Shown: positions 32,424 through 43,800 of the stretch, in pieces
Position numbering within the stretch: the stretch's first letter is position 1
Layout of the letters: every line of letters starts with the position of its first letter
NCBI RefSeq assembly: GCF_019175385.1
Contig: NC_083339.1
Location: 51,661,596-51,725,595, forward strand
Direction: 5' to 3'
Source of the DNA: Lycium barbarum
Lineage: Eukaryota > Streptophyta > Magnoliopsida > Solanales > Solanaceae
DNA length: 64,000 nt
Notes under the pieces: generated by a model
Told to the model about the DNA's origin: nothing
The model's database searches: none
Seen by the model: the letters and a program-made list of their open reading frames with translations, nothing else
Made by a program: the position numbers and the translations under genes

Positions 32424-35400
32424 AAACTAGTCCTGCACCCCCAATACTTTCTTAAACGTCCTTTTACTAAATTATGTCCTTCGCATGCCTCTTTCATTGG
32501 TCGATTCCTTAACTTTATTATAACGCATTCCAGCTATCTTAGTAACCATTTCCATAATATTTGTTCTTGCTCTTGCCTCTCGAGGTGGTAATTCCACGTT
32601 GTTGTCTTTACTCTCCTTCTCATTTCGCAGTTGGTTGACGATTGTATTGTGAGCTCTTCCGCTGAAATCTTACTCTCTTCCTGGTGCACTTAGTCTTAAC
32701 TTGACTCTTTTTCTCCTCCTATAGTTATTCCTTAAGATGACGTATCGTTCACTTCACTTTACCTTCTAATCTTTAAATAAGATCTTGTAACGCGCAGACA
32801 CCCCTCCTTACAATCCTTGGAGCATTTCATACCTTCGATAACTTGTAGACCCTTCGCATATTCTACGAATAAACGACATTTCCCAGGGTGTAACATTATT
32901 TTACTCCAATAACCTTGCTTTGTTATGCTGTTACAGTCCGTATCCTGAAATCTTCAGCATCATGTGTCACTTTTTGACTTTCGTTTAAAGGTTTTTAATT
33001 ATCACTTGCTGTCTATTTTGTCATACTCCTTTCCCTTCCTTTACTTACCATTCAAATTTCTCGTATTATACTATGGGAGATTCCCTATCCCTTCTTCTTT
33101 GCTACTTATAAGTCACAATATCCTTAGCATACAACTCTGTTGCCAACATCTTAATTCCTAATCCAGTATAGCTTGCTACCCTTTATAATATCTTTTTAAG
33201 TTACTCGCTACCATTCTCTTGTCGCATTCTCCCTTTTTATAAGCATATACTTCCTAATGTCATATTATCCAAGGTCCTTACAAATAATTCTCAGCACTGT
33301 CTCAAATACTATCTTGACTACTGTTCGTTTACCGCTGGCTCTCAGATCTTACCAACTTATTTCAGCATGGGATCTCACTTAAAGTTTAAGTGTTCACATT
33401 AAACGTGTTGCAGTGTCAGTTGATTTCATCTTACACTTGCATTTCTCTCATTCGCTTCCCCCCTTTAAGGTGTACCCACATCATTATCTGTTTATACTCT
33501 ACTCTATGTCCCCATTTCCAATTTTCAAATTCATATGATCCTAATCTATATTGATTTTATACTCCTACATGCTCCACCATCTCTACTTATACTGTTGTAA
33601 TATGCTACTTCATATCTTGTCCATCACTTTCTTATTATTATTACACTAATTAAAATAGTATTTGTTTTACATAGTATTACACACTGCAACTTACATTATT
33701 GTCTGCGCTGCAGCTTCCAGCATGTTTTGTCCCTGTCATCATTATCTATTACAACTTATGTCATTTTACACCTTCTTCTTTTATCCCGTAGTCATTATAA
33801 CTATAACCAAAACTTCATCTCTTTTCTGTATTTGCATCTCTGTACCTAAATTTCCTCTCCTTCCATATGCGTTCAATTTCTGTCTTGTGTTATTATTCAT
33901 GTAGCTATTATTTCTATTCCTTTATGTCATTCTTCTGTCAACATCTTACATTTGCTTTTTGTTTCTTTTTGTTCTAATTTATTCATTTTCTCAGTTTCTG
34001 TCTCTCTCACTATCTTTTGTCATTATTCTAGTTCCTTATATCACATACATTAAATCAACCATTTTATTTCTTTGTCTATCTAACACACTGTATGTCTGTA
34101 TTCTTTCCTCTTCTCTAGTTCTCGTGTCTTATCTATACACTGTTTGTTTTACTGTAATTGTTAACAATATCAAAAATCTAATATTCATTATATATTTTCT
34201 CTATAGTAATTTTCATCCTATTCGTAATTTTTGTTGTTTTTCACCAACACCTTTTTATTATAGTCTGTATCATGTTTCTTACGATTATTTCTGTACTATC
34301 TCATCATCAACATTATATAATAAGTCTTTTCATCAATTGCTATTTTTACGTCTCTATTCCCTTGCTGCTATTACACGTATCATTACATCTATTTATTTGC
34401 TATTTTTTTGTCACTTTCTACTCTTTATAAGTTATCTTTCTCCCTTTTCTCTCTAGTATTTCTTTCACTATTGATGCCTTTCTTTATCCCCTTTACTAAT
34501 CACTTTTTCTCATACTATTTCTTCATTTTTCTATGTCAATTTTTTTTTCAAAATTAAATCATTTTACTACATACATAACAACCTTTAATCTTCCTCTCTC
34601 CCTATATTTTATGTTATAAGGAAGGTAAAAGGTGACTGGTGATCAATACCCTTATATATTGGGTATATTTATCAAAAACATAAATCTTTGATTAACACAG
34701 AAGACCAACATACATACTTTAGAGGGATTCTCACGTGCGAGATGTCCTTACTATAATCTTGAAAATTCTTGGACCATCGTGAACTAACAAGTTTTCATGC
34801 TTCTTTTTTCTTTTCATTTAATTAATTCTTAGACAAATGCGCATATTACTTTTCATTAAACAACAATTGCGACCACACTACTTGTAAACATTGTAGTTGT
34901 AGAACCACGCAAGAATAAAACCAAGTGCACCCCCTCCAAGAGATATGGGACCACAGAAGAAAACTTTACAGATGATAATTATTTCAAAAGACCAAGATTA
35001 CTTAGTGGTGGGACTTGGGCCCTCATTTGTAAACCACTCTAACAAAAATGTGCTCAGACATGTGAATAAACACAAATAATAGATTTGACATCAGTAAATT
35101 ATTTACCTTGTGATATAATTTTGAACTAGGACCACTAAAATTAAAATATTGAATCCACTTTGACTATTGTAACTTAAGCATATATACTTACAAGAAGTTT
35201 TCTTATGAAAGAAAGTGGAGGTTTGTTTTTACTCAGTGAATGTTGCCGAATCTCTCGCTCTATAGGAGTAATAAGCAAAAGGCGATTCTTTAGGCTACTC
35301 CGCGGAAGAGTCAACGCGAAAGAATGGTAGTATTCAACTTTCTATTGTCAATGTTCAAGTTCTTTGTGTTAGCTTATCTTATTCTTCTTGAATTGTCTCG

Positions 35401-36404
35401 AATTAATGTTTTTCTTACTGTTGTCATGTACATTCTTATATACCTTTTTTTTTTATTTATGCTTACATTTCATCTTATGCAATACATGTACTTACATTAT
35501 TAATCCATTTGTCATTTTTACTAATTATTGCAATATATACATCGTTGACCACAATCTTCTATCATCAAAACATCGTTACTCTAACTCCACAACCATATTT
35601 TTCATCCTTCAAGTTCTTTAGCAATCCTGCACATAATTTTTCAACTTTCTATGCTCTCTTTTCACTCCCGTTAATTATTCCCTAATTGCTCTACACCAAT
35701 CACATTATATTACTTTATACTTAACCAACGTCTATCATGTGCTTACCAATTCATTTACTACTTCACATGCATAGTTCATATTTATGCACATCGTGTAAAA
35801 AAACGTAAACATACATTTTTTTTTGTCTCGACCTCCTAATTGCTATCATTATCAATTTAGTAGTTAACTTATTCCTCGAGGTCAGCCGTACTCGCAACTT
35901 AGTCAAATCCTATCACTACTATTGACGCGACCCTTCAAGACATATTACAAACTTATATCTCATTCTCTTTTTATTTCTAGAAAAAATTTGGCAGAGTTTC
36001 CTCTGTACTTCTTACTATCCCAAAACCTGCACGCAGGAAATACCAACAATGCCTCACAGGGCCAACATATATACGCATATATCATATTGTATCATAGCCA
36101 CAGAGGGCTTCCAATTTCCAGAAAAAGTATAAAGGTGTCGGGACTTACCTCACATACCGCACCTCGAGACGTACCTCATCCTTTAACGGTCTGTTATGTT
36201 ATACTTTCCTATCCACCTTCTCTTTCATCCTCCAACTTTACATTTCAATCATAATTCAATATTCTTACCTTATCCAACATGCCTCTTTCGCACCGTTACT
36301 TACCCGTGTACTTTGTAACTACCAATATTATCGGTCGCTTTCTTCTGTCGATACCGTTCTTGAGCTGAAATCAAGGGTTAGTAAAAGAAATTTCATTTCC
36401 TATG
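32424..36404 (-). other. Non-coding interior of the LARD-like element
   Basis: About 4 kb, strongly C/T-rich on the + strand at 32424-34615 and 35380-36250. Open frames here (the longest 165 codons at 33959-34456) are hydrophobic by-products of the pyrimidine bias, with no homology I recognise. 34620-35340 is less biased and A/T-rich; it may be a separate insertion, but I see no clear terminal repeats. Confidence 0.7.
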
Positions 36405-36542
36405 GCTGGGCTCTATCGCACGATCTGAGATATGAAAGAAGGTAACATCCTAAATGTCCTGTAGCTTCCTGGTTATGGTGCACAACACACCGATAAACAA
36501 GACTCTACTAGACACTGTCTGTAGACACTCCGAGGACGAACT
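36405..36542 (-). promoter_or_regulatory. Conserved retroelement leader
   Basis: GCTCTATCGCACGATCTGAG, GAAAGAAGGTAACA, CACAACACACCGATAAACA, GACTCTACTAGACACTGTC and GTAGACACTCC align with the leaders of the coding chromovirus and the composite element. Confidence 0.78.
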
Positions 36543-36554
36543 ACTCTGATACCA
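36543..36554 (-). other. Primer binding site, initiator Met tRNA (one mismatch)
   Basis: ACTCTGATACCA: one base differs from the GCTCTGATACCA seen in the other two elements. 4 nt from the LTR. Confidence 0.88.
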
Positions 36555-37030
36555 TTTTTGTCACGACCCAGTCCCGTAGGCCGTGACTAGTGCCCGAGCT
36601 GGACACCCATATGTACCTGTCAACATAATTGGACTGATATTATAGATCCTCAGTCAATCACAACATAATGACGTACGCAAGCCGACGAGGCTGCCACTGT
36701 GTATATCATTGTTCTACGCAAGCCGACAAGGCTACCACAACATGACAATATGTGCAAGTCGGCAAGGCTGCTACAACGATAAAACACGCATACTGATAAT
36801 ACGCACAACTGATCACGTCTGAACACAACCCACATACATGTCTACAGACCTCTAAGAGTTTCAACAGTGAAATATGACGGGACAGGGCCCCGTCGTACCC
36901 TTAAGCAACATATACATGTATACATCAAAAAGGGTCTGTACCAAAAGCTGAACTCTGGAACAACGGAGCTCTCCAAGATAGCAGAAAGGGAGTCTTAAGC
37001 TGGCGGATCACCGAAACGGGTATCTGCACC

Positions 37031-37088
37031 TGCGGGCATGAAACGCAGCCCCCTCGAAGAAAGGGGGTCAGTACGGAATATGTACTGA
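37031..37088 (-). promoter_or_regulatory. LTR twin stem-loop core, copy 8
   Basis: CCCCCTCGAAGAAAGGGGG (5-bp stem) and CAGTAC-GGAATAT-GTACTG. Confidence 0.74.
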
Positions 37089-37224
37089 GCATGTAAAGCA
37101 TGAAATACAGTAAACAGGATCATATCTGAAATGAGGAGTACAGAACACGAATACAATATCCAGAATACCAAAATGCTTGCCATTGAAACATAAATCATGC
37201 ATGTCAATATCATATATCATACTC

Positions 37225-37339
37225 AGCCCGTTATGGGACGTAGTAACATAATTAGATAATCATCCTGTACGTATGTATATATAACATGTCCAGGCCTTAT
37301 AGTGAGGGACTCGGTAAATAAAATCATATCATCATCACG

Positions 37340-37434
<95 letters not shown>

Positions 37435-37630
37435 CATGTCCCGGCACTCTAGTAAGGGGCTCGGTGGATAAAGTCATCATATGCCATCCTGGCCGCCATC
37501 ACCGTATCATCATGTCATCATATCGTCATATACATATACATATAACGTGTCCTGGCCCTCTAGTGAGGGACTCGGTGAACAATGCAGTGAAGCTGTGCAC
37601 GAAAACATATCCTGGCTCGGGACTCAGTGA
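37225..37630 (-). repeat. CGGCCCTC...ACTCGGTG minisatellite with CA/TA runs
   Basis: Partner of 29559-29970, with a longer CA run (about 37344-37390) and shorter TA run (about 37391-37433). Confidence 0.88.
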
Positions 37631-39240
37631 AAGACATATTGAGGCACGCACGAGCAGAGTAGTGAGCAACTATATGCAAATTTAAACATTTTCAAAGACT
37701 CAATGGAATAATCAACACGAGTTATCATTTGAAAATCAAGACAATAGTCGTATCAAATATCTTTCGAATGTCACTCGGTACCACATCAACATCCTTCGAA
37801 TGTCATCATAAAGTATATCAAGAGCCTTAGGAATCATAGTCATACGTCAATATAGTATGAAACACCTTATAGAAATCCGAACATTAGTTATCATAGAGTT
37901 CCCCAGAATAGGAATGGATAGACATCGACTATTATCCAACGTACAGAAAACTGAAAAGGGAGGCTCAATCACTTGAGAATTGTAATATCAAGAAGTGAAT
38001 AAGAATCATAAATATCACTCAAAGCTTACGAATGGAATTACCCCAAAGTTCATATCAGTCATCACTTAAGTCTAAGACATGCCAAAAGAAGGAAGGGACA
38101 GCTTTACATACCTCATCGCTTACTCACTCATCCCATGTCTCATTTCTTGAACCTGCAAGTCTTATATACTTCCTTTTAAATAGCTACCACAGAACCAGTC
38201 CGTCCAATTCTCACGTTAACCGTAAATGAGATGGAATTTGTCCGCTCTTCCTCAAGCTTCTAAGAAACAAGCGGCTTCGACGACTTGGAAATAAACACAA
38301 CACGTTGATGCATATAGTTTTCATTGCTACCTCCACTCAATTTGATGAATATCTTAAATTCAAGATGGGCTACCTTAAAAGAGTTGATGTACAGTTATTC
38401 ATCTTCAATGAGAATTGATAAAGTAAAGGTATAAGTTTAAAAGTAATTGTATTGCTATTTTGTTGATCATGCTTGCTGCAAGTTTAAGGGAATTAACTTT
38501 GCAAGTTGAAAACTCAATGAACTATCTTTCCTTTATTTATTGGAATGTGGGGCCCACCCTTAAAAATTATAAATTCTAAAACTATTTTATGATTGCCACC
38601 AAATACGTATATGAAGAATGAATCATTTCAACCTTTATTGAGTGGCTCCCACGCGGAAAGGGTCCTTTCCCACTTATCCATTTAATTCCTTAGCTAACCC
38701 TTTTTAGTCTTCCACTAAATCCAAAAATTTAACAAATTATTCACATAATTAATTTTTTGATTACAACTGCAGCCAATCCTATAATATTCCAGCCTACAAA
38801 ATAATTCATAACAATCACCAAATAGTCCACATGATAACAATAACAATTTATCCGATTTTTCGTAATTAATTTCGTAGTTTCCGTCTCACAATTTAACTAT
38901 GATGTAGATGAATTTAAATATATCTAGGAGTGGAGAATTATTACCTTATGTGCCAAGAAATATTCTTCTTCCGTAAAATACCTACTCATGTAGCTGCTAC
39001 TACAATTGACATTCACGTTGATGCTATATCCATTTGAAGTGGTGTTGCTGCTATGTAAATAAAAGTCACTCTATTGCTCCTCCAAAGATGGAAATATGTA
39101 CCTTTGTTGCTGTATATGTATCGTCATATGTATAAAAAAAAAAAGGCTGTTGTACGGCACATTTTTGTTGTGCATATATATTGCTGCATAGCTAAATATC
39201 GTTGTTGCACAAGCAAAAATTGGAAAATAGTGTTTTTGCC

Positions 39241-39388
39241 AGGTATAGAATTAGGCCGATTCCCGAAATGCCTTTCTGGATTTTCCAAATATCAGTTTCC
39301 AACTTCCAATCAACAACGGGTAAATCTATAGGACATACACGTACACATACTTCACAAGCAATACATTTATCAAATTCAAAATGAAAGA
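39241..39388 (-). pseudogene. ndhI: Plastid ndhI fragment (NUPT)
   Basis: The minus strand reads [19 protein letters not shown] then [14 protein letters not shown], the first iron-sulphur cluster region of plastid NDH subunit I (CxxCxxCxxxCP). The plastid match starts at about 39382 and ends after LETDI (about 39291); 39241-39290 is of unknown source. It is nuclear plastid DNA, not a gene: there is no start, no second cluster motif, and both ends are foreign. Confidence 0.88.
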
Positions 39389-39692
39389 GGTTGACAATAA
39401 GTTCTTTCAAAATGGACTATTTGCCTCTCTGTTAAAGGTGTTCCAGAAATGTCTGCGATCGAGTAAATAGCTCTACGAACGAATGGATCGGATTGACTTG
39501 GAAAAGGGAAAGATTTGTACAAGTTATACGTTTCGTCACCACTTTGTGGAAAATCGTTAGGTATGAATATGTAGAAACCTGTGAAATCAAATGGAAAGCC
39601 CCAAGGGCTCCATATTCTAGGAGCCCAAACTATGTGATTGAATAATTCCTCCTGCGGGTCAAGGGCTCCTTCTCCCTCCCCTTCTTCATCGA
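39389..39692 (-). pseudogene. ycf2: Plastid ycf2 fragments, two joined pieces (NUPT)
   Basis: 39389-39585 reads as a piece of Ycf2 from the N-terminal third ([31 protein letters not shown]). 39590-39692 reads as a piece from the C-terminal third ([28 protein letters not shown]). In the plastid these lie kilobases apart; here they are fused nearly base to base and joined to ndhI. The recognition is from memory of the family. Confidence 0.8.
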
Positions 39693-40815
39693 GTGAAAAA
39701 ATGAAAAGGATGTTGACCTTTCATGGAATAAAACATGCAAAAGCTGATTGCAGTTCAGCCCCTCTGTATTTGCATCGATTTGGTATGAAAGAGGAGGAGA
39801 AAAATGGGGCAGTGCCCTAGGGTTTCACGAAAATGGCAATAGGGGGAACCTTCTAGGTTCCTCCCCCCCCCCCCCCCCCCCCCCCTTCCTTTCCTCTTTC
39901 TATATTGTGTAAATGAAAATAAGTGTAGGGTATTCCCCCTTAATAGCTCGGATGGGCCGGGTCTGGCCTATATTGGGCTGGACCTGCCCTATGTTAAAAG
40001 ATGTTGCAAAAATATCCAGTAGGGACATTTATTTAAGGACTTAAATCAAACACGACTAATAATTTAAAACTTGCAAAAATGTCCTTAGGGACAGACTTTT
40101 GAGGACATAAATTAAAACGGCTACAAACTTAAAAACATAACAAATAATTATTTCAAATATAACCTATTTTAAAACATAGCCTAGGTTTAATTTAAAACCA
40201 ATTAATTACGCAGCTAATTTAAACTTTATAAACTTAGCCTTATTAAATTCTAATCCAATTGAATATTTCAATCATGGCTACACTTAGCCTAATTAATTAA
40301 TTGGATTTAAATTGCAATAGTATACTTAACTAATTTGAACCAATGAATTTGGTTAACTCAATTAAAGCCACTAATGAGCTAATTTTGCAGAAAATGACTC
40401 TAATTGCCTTGATTCCATGAATTGGATCATTTCAATTGTGGTCATGACTAAAATAAAACAAATGCAGACATAATCAGACAGAATAGGAACAATTAAGCAA
40501 ATATGGGCACAACATTACAAATTAAGGGATAAAATGGTAAATTCTTCACTCAATCAAATTTCCCTAGATTAGTAAGATAAGATACTTCATATTTTCCTTT
40601 TTTACTAAATAAATAATTATCTTAAAAATGTAAACATTTCAGGAAATATCATAAATGCATTTATTAATTCTCAAATGATTTATGGAATTAATAATTGGTT
40701 TGTTAATTTATAAAATCAACTTAACTTTCAAAATTCCGAATTTATTTTATCTTGTCATCCAGGGTCTTTGATTAACTAAAGTAATTTACGAGAGGTCAAA
40801 AATTAGGTGTCAACA
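39693..40815 (-). repeat. 3' LTR of the Tat-lineage element (left edge approximate)
   Basis: Ends at GGTGTCAACA (40806-40815), i.e. the element-sense LTR starts TGTTGACACC followed by TAATTTTTGACCTC, a start I associate with Tat-lineage LTRs. It contains a 23-C homopolymer (39863-39885). 39900-40740 is A/T-rich, with no gene. The left boundary is not marked by a clear TG and could lie anywhere at 39693-39900. Confidence 0.6.
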
Positions 40816-40829
40816 ACTGCCCCTTCGGT
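40816..40829 (-). other. Tat polypurine tract
   Basis: ACTGCCCCTTCGG next to the LTR, purine-rich on the minus strand (CCGAAGGGGCAGT). Confidence 0.7.
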
Positions 40830-40974
40830 GTTCGGGGATGGCGAGTCTATCCCTGAGCAACAAAAATTGACTAACCCTAAATTTTGACTACCCTGACTCA
40901 TGCAAGCTTTCAAAATAGTTTTTAACACATGTGGTCGGACCCTGGCTTCTGGGTTTCCTACATATCTCGGGTTA

Positions 40975-41376
40975 TATAAAAATTCAGGTCACTTATAATT
41001 TGACTTGACAAAAGACTTTTAAAGTGATTTCAAGGAAAAGTCCTAAGATTTCCGGTATAATTACCGGGATTTCTTTGGACGGCTGTTAGAATGTGATCGA
41101 TTCTCCAGCTTTGAGCTTGCCTACATATCCCTGATTTTTAGGAATCAGGTCACGTGTAGTTCGACTCACTGGAGATATAAAAATTCAGGCCACTTATAAT
41201 TCGACTTGACAAAAGACTTTTAAAGTGATTTGAAGGAAAAGTCCTAAGATTTCCGGTATAATTACCGGGATTTCTTTGGACGGCTGTTAGAATGTGATCG
41301 ATTCTCCAGCTTTGAGCTTGCCTACATATCCCTGATTTTTGGGAATCAGGTCATATGTAGTTCGACTCACTGGAGA
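40975..41376. repeat. 201-bp tandem duplication
   Basis: Copies at 40975-41175 and 41176-41376, both from TATAAAAATTCAGG to CGACTCACTGGAGA, differing at a few bases. Lies in the Tat 3' non-coding tract. Confidence 0.95.
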
Positions 41377-41679
41377 AGAGTGTATCCATTATGATGGAAT
41401 ACCTTTAGATTTTCCTGGTGTGTGTTCGACCGATCACCGTTTTTTAATAAAGAAAGAAGATAACAAACAAACTATGGCTGAGCTTGAGGTCGGAGGGCTT
41501 CCAAATCCTGACCGGAGAGCTTGACTCTCGTGGGTACCCTATCTTGGTCGGCTGCATAAGAAAAAATTCCACATTTTCTTTGCAATTCGCGTGGATCTGG
41601 TTCAGAAAGCCGGCTCCTTTCTGGCGGTTGCGCACTCGTTTCCTGAATTTGATAGCATTGTAGATATACTATGTGATTT

Positions 41680-41912
41680 CATGTATGGCCCTTTTGGTTG
41701 TTTGTATGAATGGCCCTTTTGGCTGTTTGTATGAATTGGTATGGCCCTCTTGGCATTATGCCCTTTTGGCATTTTGAATGAAATGGCTCTTTTGGCCGTT
41801 TGAATGAATGGCACTTTCGGCCGTTTGAATGAATGTCTCTTTTGGGTGTTTGTATGAAATGGCCCTTTTGGCAGTTTGAATGAAATGACCTTTTTGGCAG
41901 TTTGTATGAAAT
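41680..41912. repeat. About 27-bp minisatellite, TGGCCCTTTTGGC units
   Basis: About nine degenerate units of ATGGCCCTTTTGGC followed by TGTTTGTATGAA or CGTTTGAATGAA. Confidence 0.9.
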
Positions 41913-41965
41913 TAATTGAAAGGAATGTAAGGAAATGGAGGAATTTGAAAAGAATTTAAAGACGG

Positions 41966-42245
41966 CAGATATGGCCCTTCTGGCTGGATAATCTTTCTTT
42001 CGCTCGTCGTATTGACTATGACTCTTGCAGTCGGATATGTTTTGTGCTTATTTTCGATGACCCTTGTGGTTAGATATGTTTTATCATTCATTTTCTGCAT
42101 GACCCTTCTGGTCGGATATGTCCTTATCAATCATTCTTCATATGACCCTTTTGGTCGGATATATCTTTACCATTCATTCCTTGTGTGGCCCCCTTTGTTT
42201 GGATACGCCTCTATCCGTCCATCTCATGACCCTTTTTGGCTATCT
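41966..42245. repeat. About 50-bp minisatellite, TGACCCTTYTGGTCGGATAT units
   Basis: Six or so units related to the 27-bp array beside it but twice as long, each with CCCTTNTGG and GGATATGT. Confidence 0.85.
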
Positions 42246-42611
42246 GTCACTTAGTTGAATCTGCATCCTCACTTCTGCGACTGATGAACCGGTTGATGAT
42301 GCTTCCGTTTTTCTTTTATAAAGACCTGCGGTCACAGAAAAATTGTCAGTTTCCCTAAAAGGCCGACTAGCGTCATCGTCCTTTCGTCTAGTGTCTTCCT
42401 TGATCGTCCACTTGAATTTCCTCGCCTCAGCGGGTCGAGAGATGGTTTTAGCGCGAGCTTATACTAATCTAATGCAAAGTAAGTAAAAAAAATGTCGTTT
42501 CTTTTAAGCAAAATCTGTTCTTTATTTTCAATGTCATGATGCGTATTTCTTTGAACGAAGTCTTCTGATCTTCGAGCAGGTCTTGTTGTTGAGCTTCTTG
42601 AACTGGTAGAA

Positions 42612-42803
42612 TTTTTGAGGTCCTCCTAAAAAATTCTGCCCCCATTTCAGGTCTAGTATCAGATATCCCTTGTATGGTCTCCTTATACAGGAATATTTTA
42701 GGTCCCCTAAAAAATTTTGCCCCATTGTACGATCTGACTCTATGGCATTTGTGGATTGTCATCTGATTAGAATTTTTTAGGTCACCTCAAAAATTTTGCC
42801 TCA
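42612..42803 (-). repeat. Three spaced polypurine-tract-like repeats
   Basis: 42612-42645, 42696-42725 and 42773-42803 each carry an AGGTCCCCTAAAAAA-type hairpin arm followed by TTTTGCCCC. On the minus strand each is a GGGGCAAAATTTTTTAGG purine-rich run. Confidence 0.75.
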
Positions 42804-43411
42804 GTGTAGGATCGATATTAGCTGACTCTTGTGTTGACCCTCATACTTCAGCTTCGTTGATTTCTTCCCAGCTTTATGTCTCTGAGGCTTCCTAAGGGTT
42901 TCTTGTGTTTTTCTTTTATGACGACTGAACTCGAAAGCACCTACGTATCCCGTCACAACAGGAATTTAAGTCGAACGTAGTTCGGAATAAAATAATTGGG
43001 TTTTGGATTTTTACTAATAATGCGATCGGGTTCTGTCACGACCCAACTAATGGGCCATGACGGGTACCCGAAGCTGACTACCGAGCACCACTCATCATGC
43101 TAACTATCATACCCTACCTGAACATATGCCATCTCAACACAAGCTTATCAAGAAATGAACTTTGAATATCTCCCTAAACATAAATGTACATAAGCCCACG
43201 GGGCTACAAAATGATATCTACTACCCACACATAAGTATCTACGAGCCTCTAACTGGAGTGCGGAAATCATAAGGACGGGACAGGACCCCGCCATGCCCCA
43301 AATATGTGCACAAAAGAATATACCGAGAAGTGGCAACTTCGGAGTAATGGAGTGCACCTGCAAATCTGCTAAGTAAGCTCCTAAGCGTCTGCGTCGTCTC
43401 CCTATCTACCA

Positions 43412-43468
43412 GTAGGCATGAACACGGTCCATAAAAGAAAAAGGACGTCAATACAAACAATGTACTGA
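43412..43468 (-). promoter_or_regulatory. LTR twin stem-loop core, copy 9
   Basis: GTCC...GGAC stem; second stem CAATAC...GTACTG has one mismatch. Confidence 0.6.
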
Positions 43469-43617
43469 GTATTTAAGGCATGTATATCAAACATAATAAA
43501 GAAATGGAAGAACATAAAATGAAGGGATAACCTGTAACTGATTGCCTCTTAAGGCAGAGTCATGCATGCTAACTTTCATAATAAACAACATCATATCATG
43601 TATACATATATAAACTG

Positions 43618-43800
43618 CCCGTCCATATAGGTACGGTGTGATAATCATTAGCCCGCATCTGGGCCTCCCGCGTCCGGGGTAAACATCTCAAGCCGCCCGC
43701 TAGTGGTGTCTACCCGGCCAATTAGGCATGATGTAATCATCATCATAGCTGCCCGCTACACCTATTGTAGTGGTGACTGCTCGGCCAACTAGGCACGGTG
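43618..43800 (-). repeat. GCCCGCT...GGCCAACTAGGCA minisatellite
   Basis: Three or four degenerate units (TGCCCGTCCATATAGG, GCCGCCCGCTAGTGG, GCTGCCCGCTACACC) each followed by CGGCCAA(C/T)TAGGCA-type sequence. It holds the slot other LTR families fill with other arrays. Confidence 0.7.

Larger units (their letters stand above)
28913..39237 (-). mobile_element. LARD-like non-coding LTR retrotransposon
   Basis: Minus-strand order: truncated 5' LTR (39237-36559), primer site, conserved leader, about 4 kb non-coding interior, polypurine tract with hairpin, 3' LTR (32397-28913, 3485 bp). The LTRs are nearly identical over 2.7 kb by eye, so insertion was recent. I see no gag, protease, RT or integrase motif on either strand. 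Long LTRs with a non-coding interior are the definition of a large retrotransposon derivative (LARD). Copying must have used proteins from another element; shared leader and primer site with the chromovirus at 4712-13227 make that type a candidate helper. Confidence 0.85.
36559..39237 (-). repeat. 5' LTR of the LARD-like element, truncated
   Basis: Matches 28913-31585 almost base for base, then ends at about 39237 at the plastid-derived block. About 800 bp of U3 is missing. Confidence 0.92.

Noticed and set aside
33959..34456. 165-codon hydrophobic membrane protein
   Set aside because: The frame arises from C/T-rich sequence rich in Leu, Phe, Ser and Tyr codons inside a non-coding element interior; no homology or conserved motif.
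34620..35340. MITE or DNA transposon
   Set aside because: No terminal inverted repeats or target duplication found by eye.
39192..39410. Ferredoxin-like protein-coding gene
   Set aside because: It is an ndhI plastid fragment fused to ycf2 and unknown sequence, with no complete domain.
40975..41376. Pair of short LTRs (TRIM element)
   Set aside because: The 201-bp copies touch each other with no interior, primer site or polypurine tract between them.
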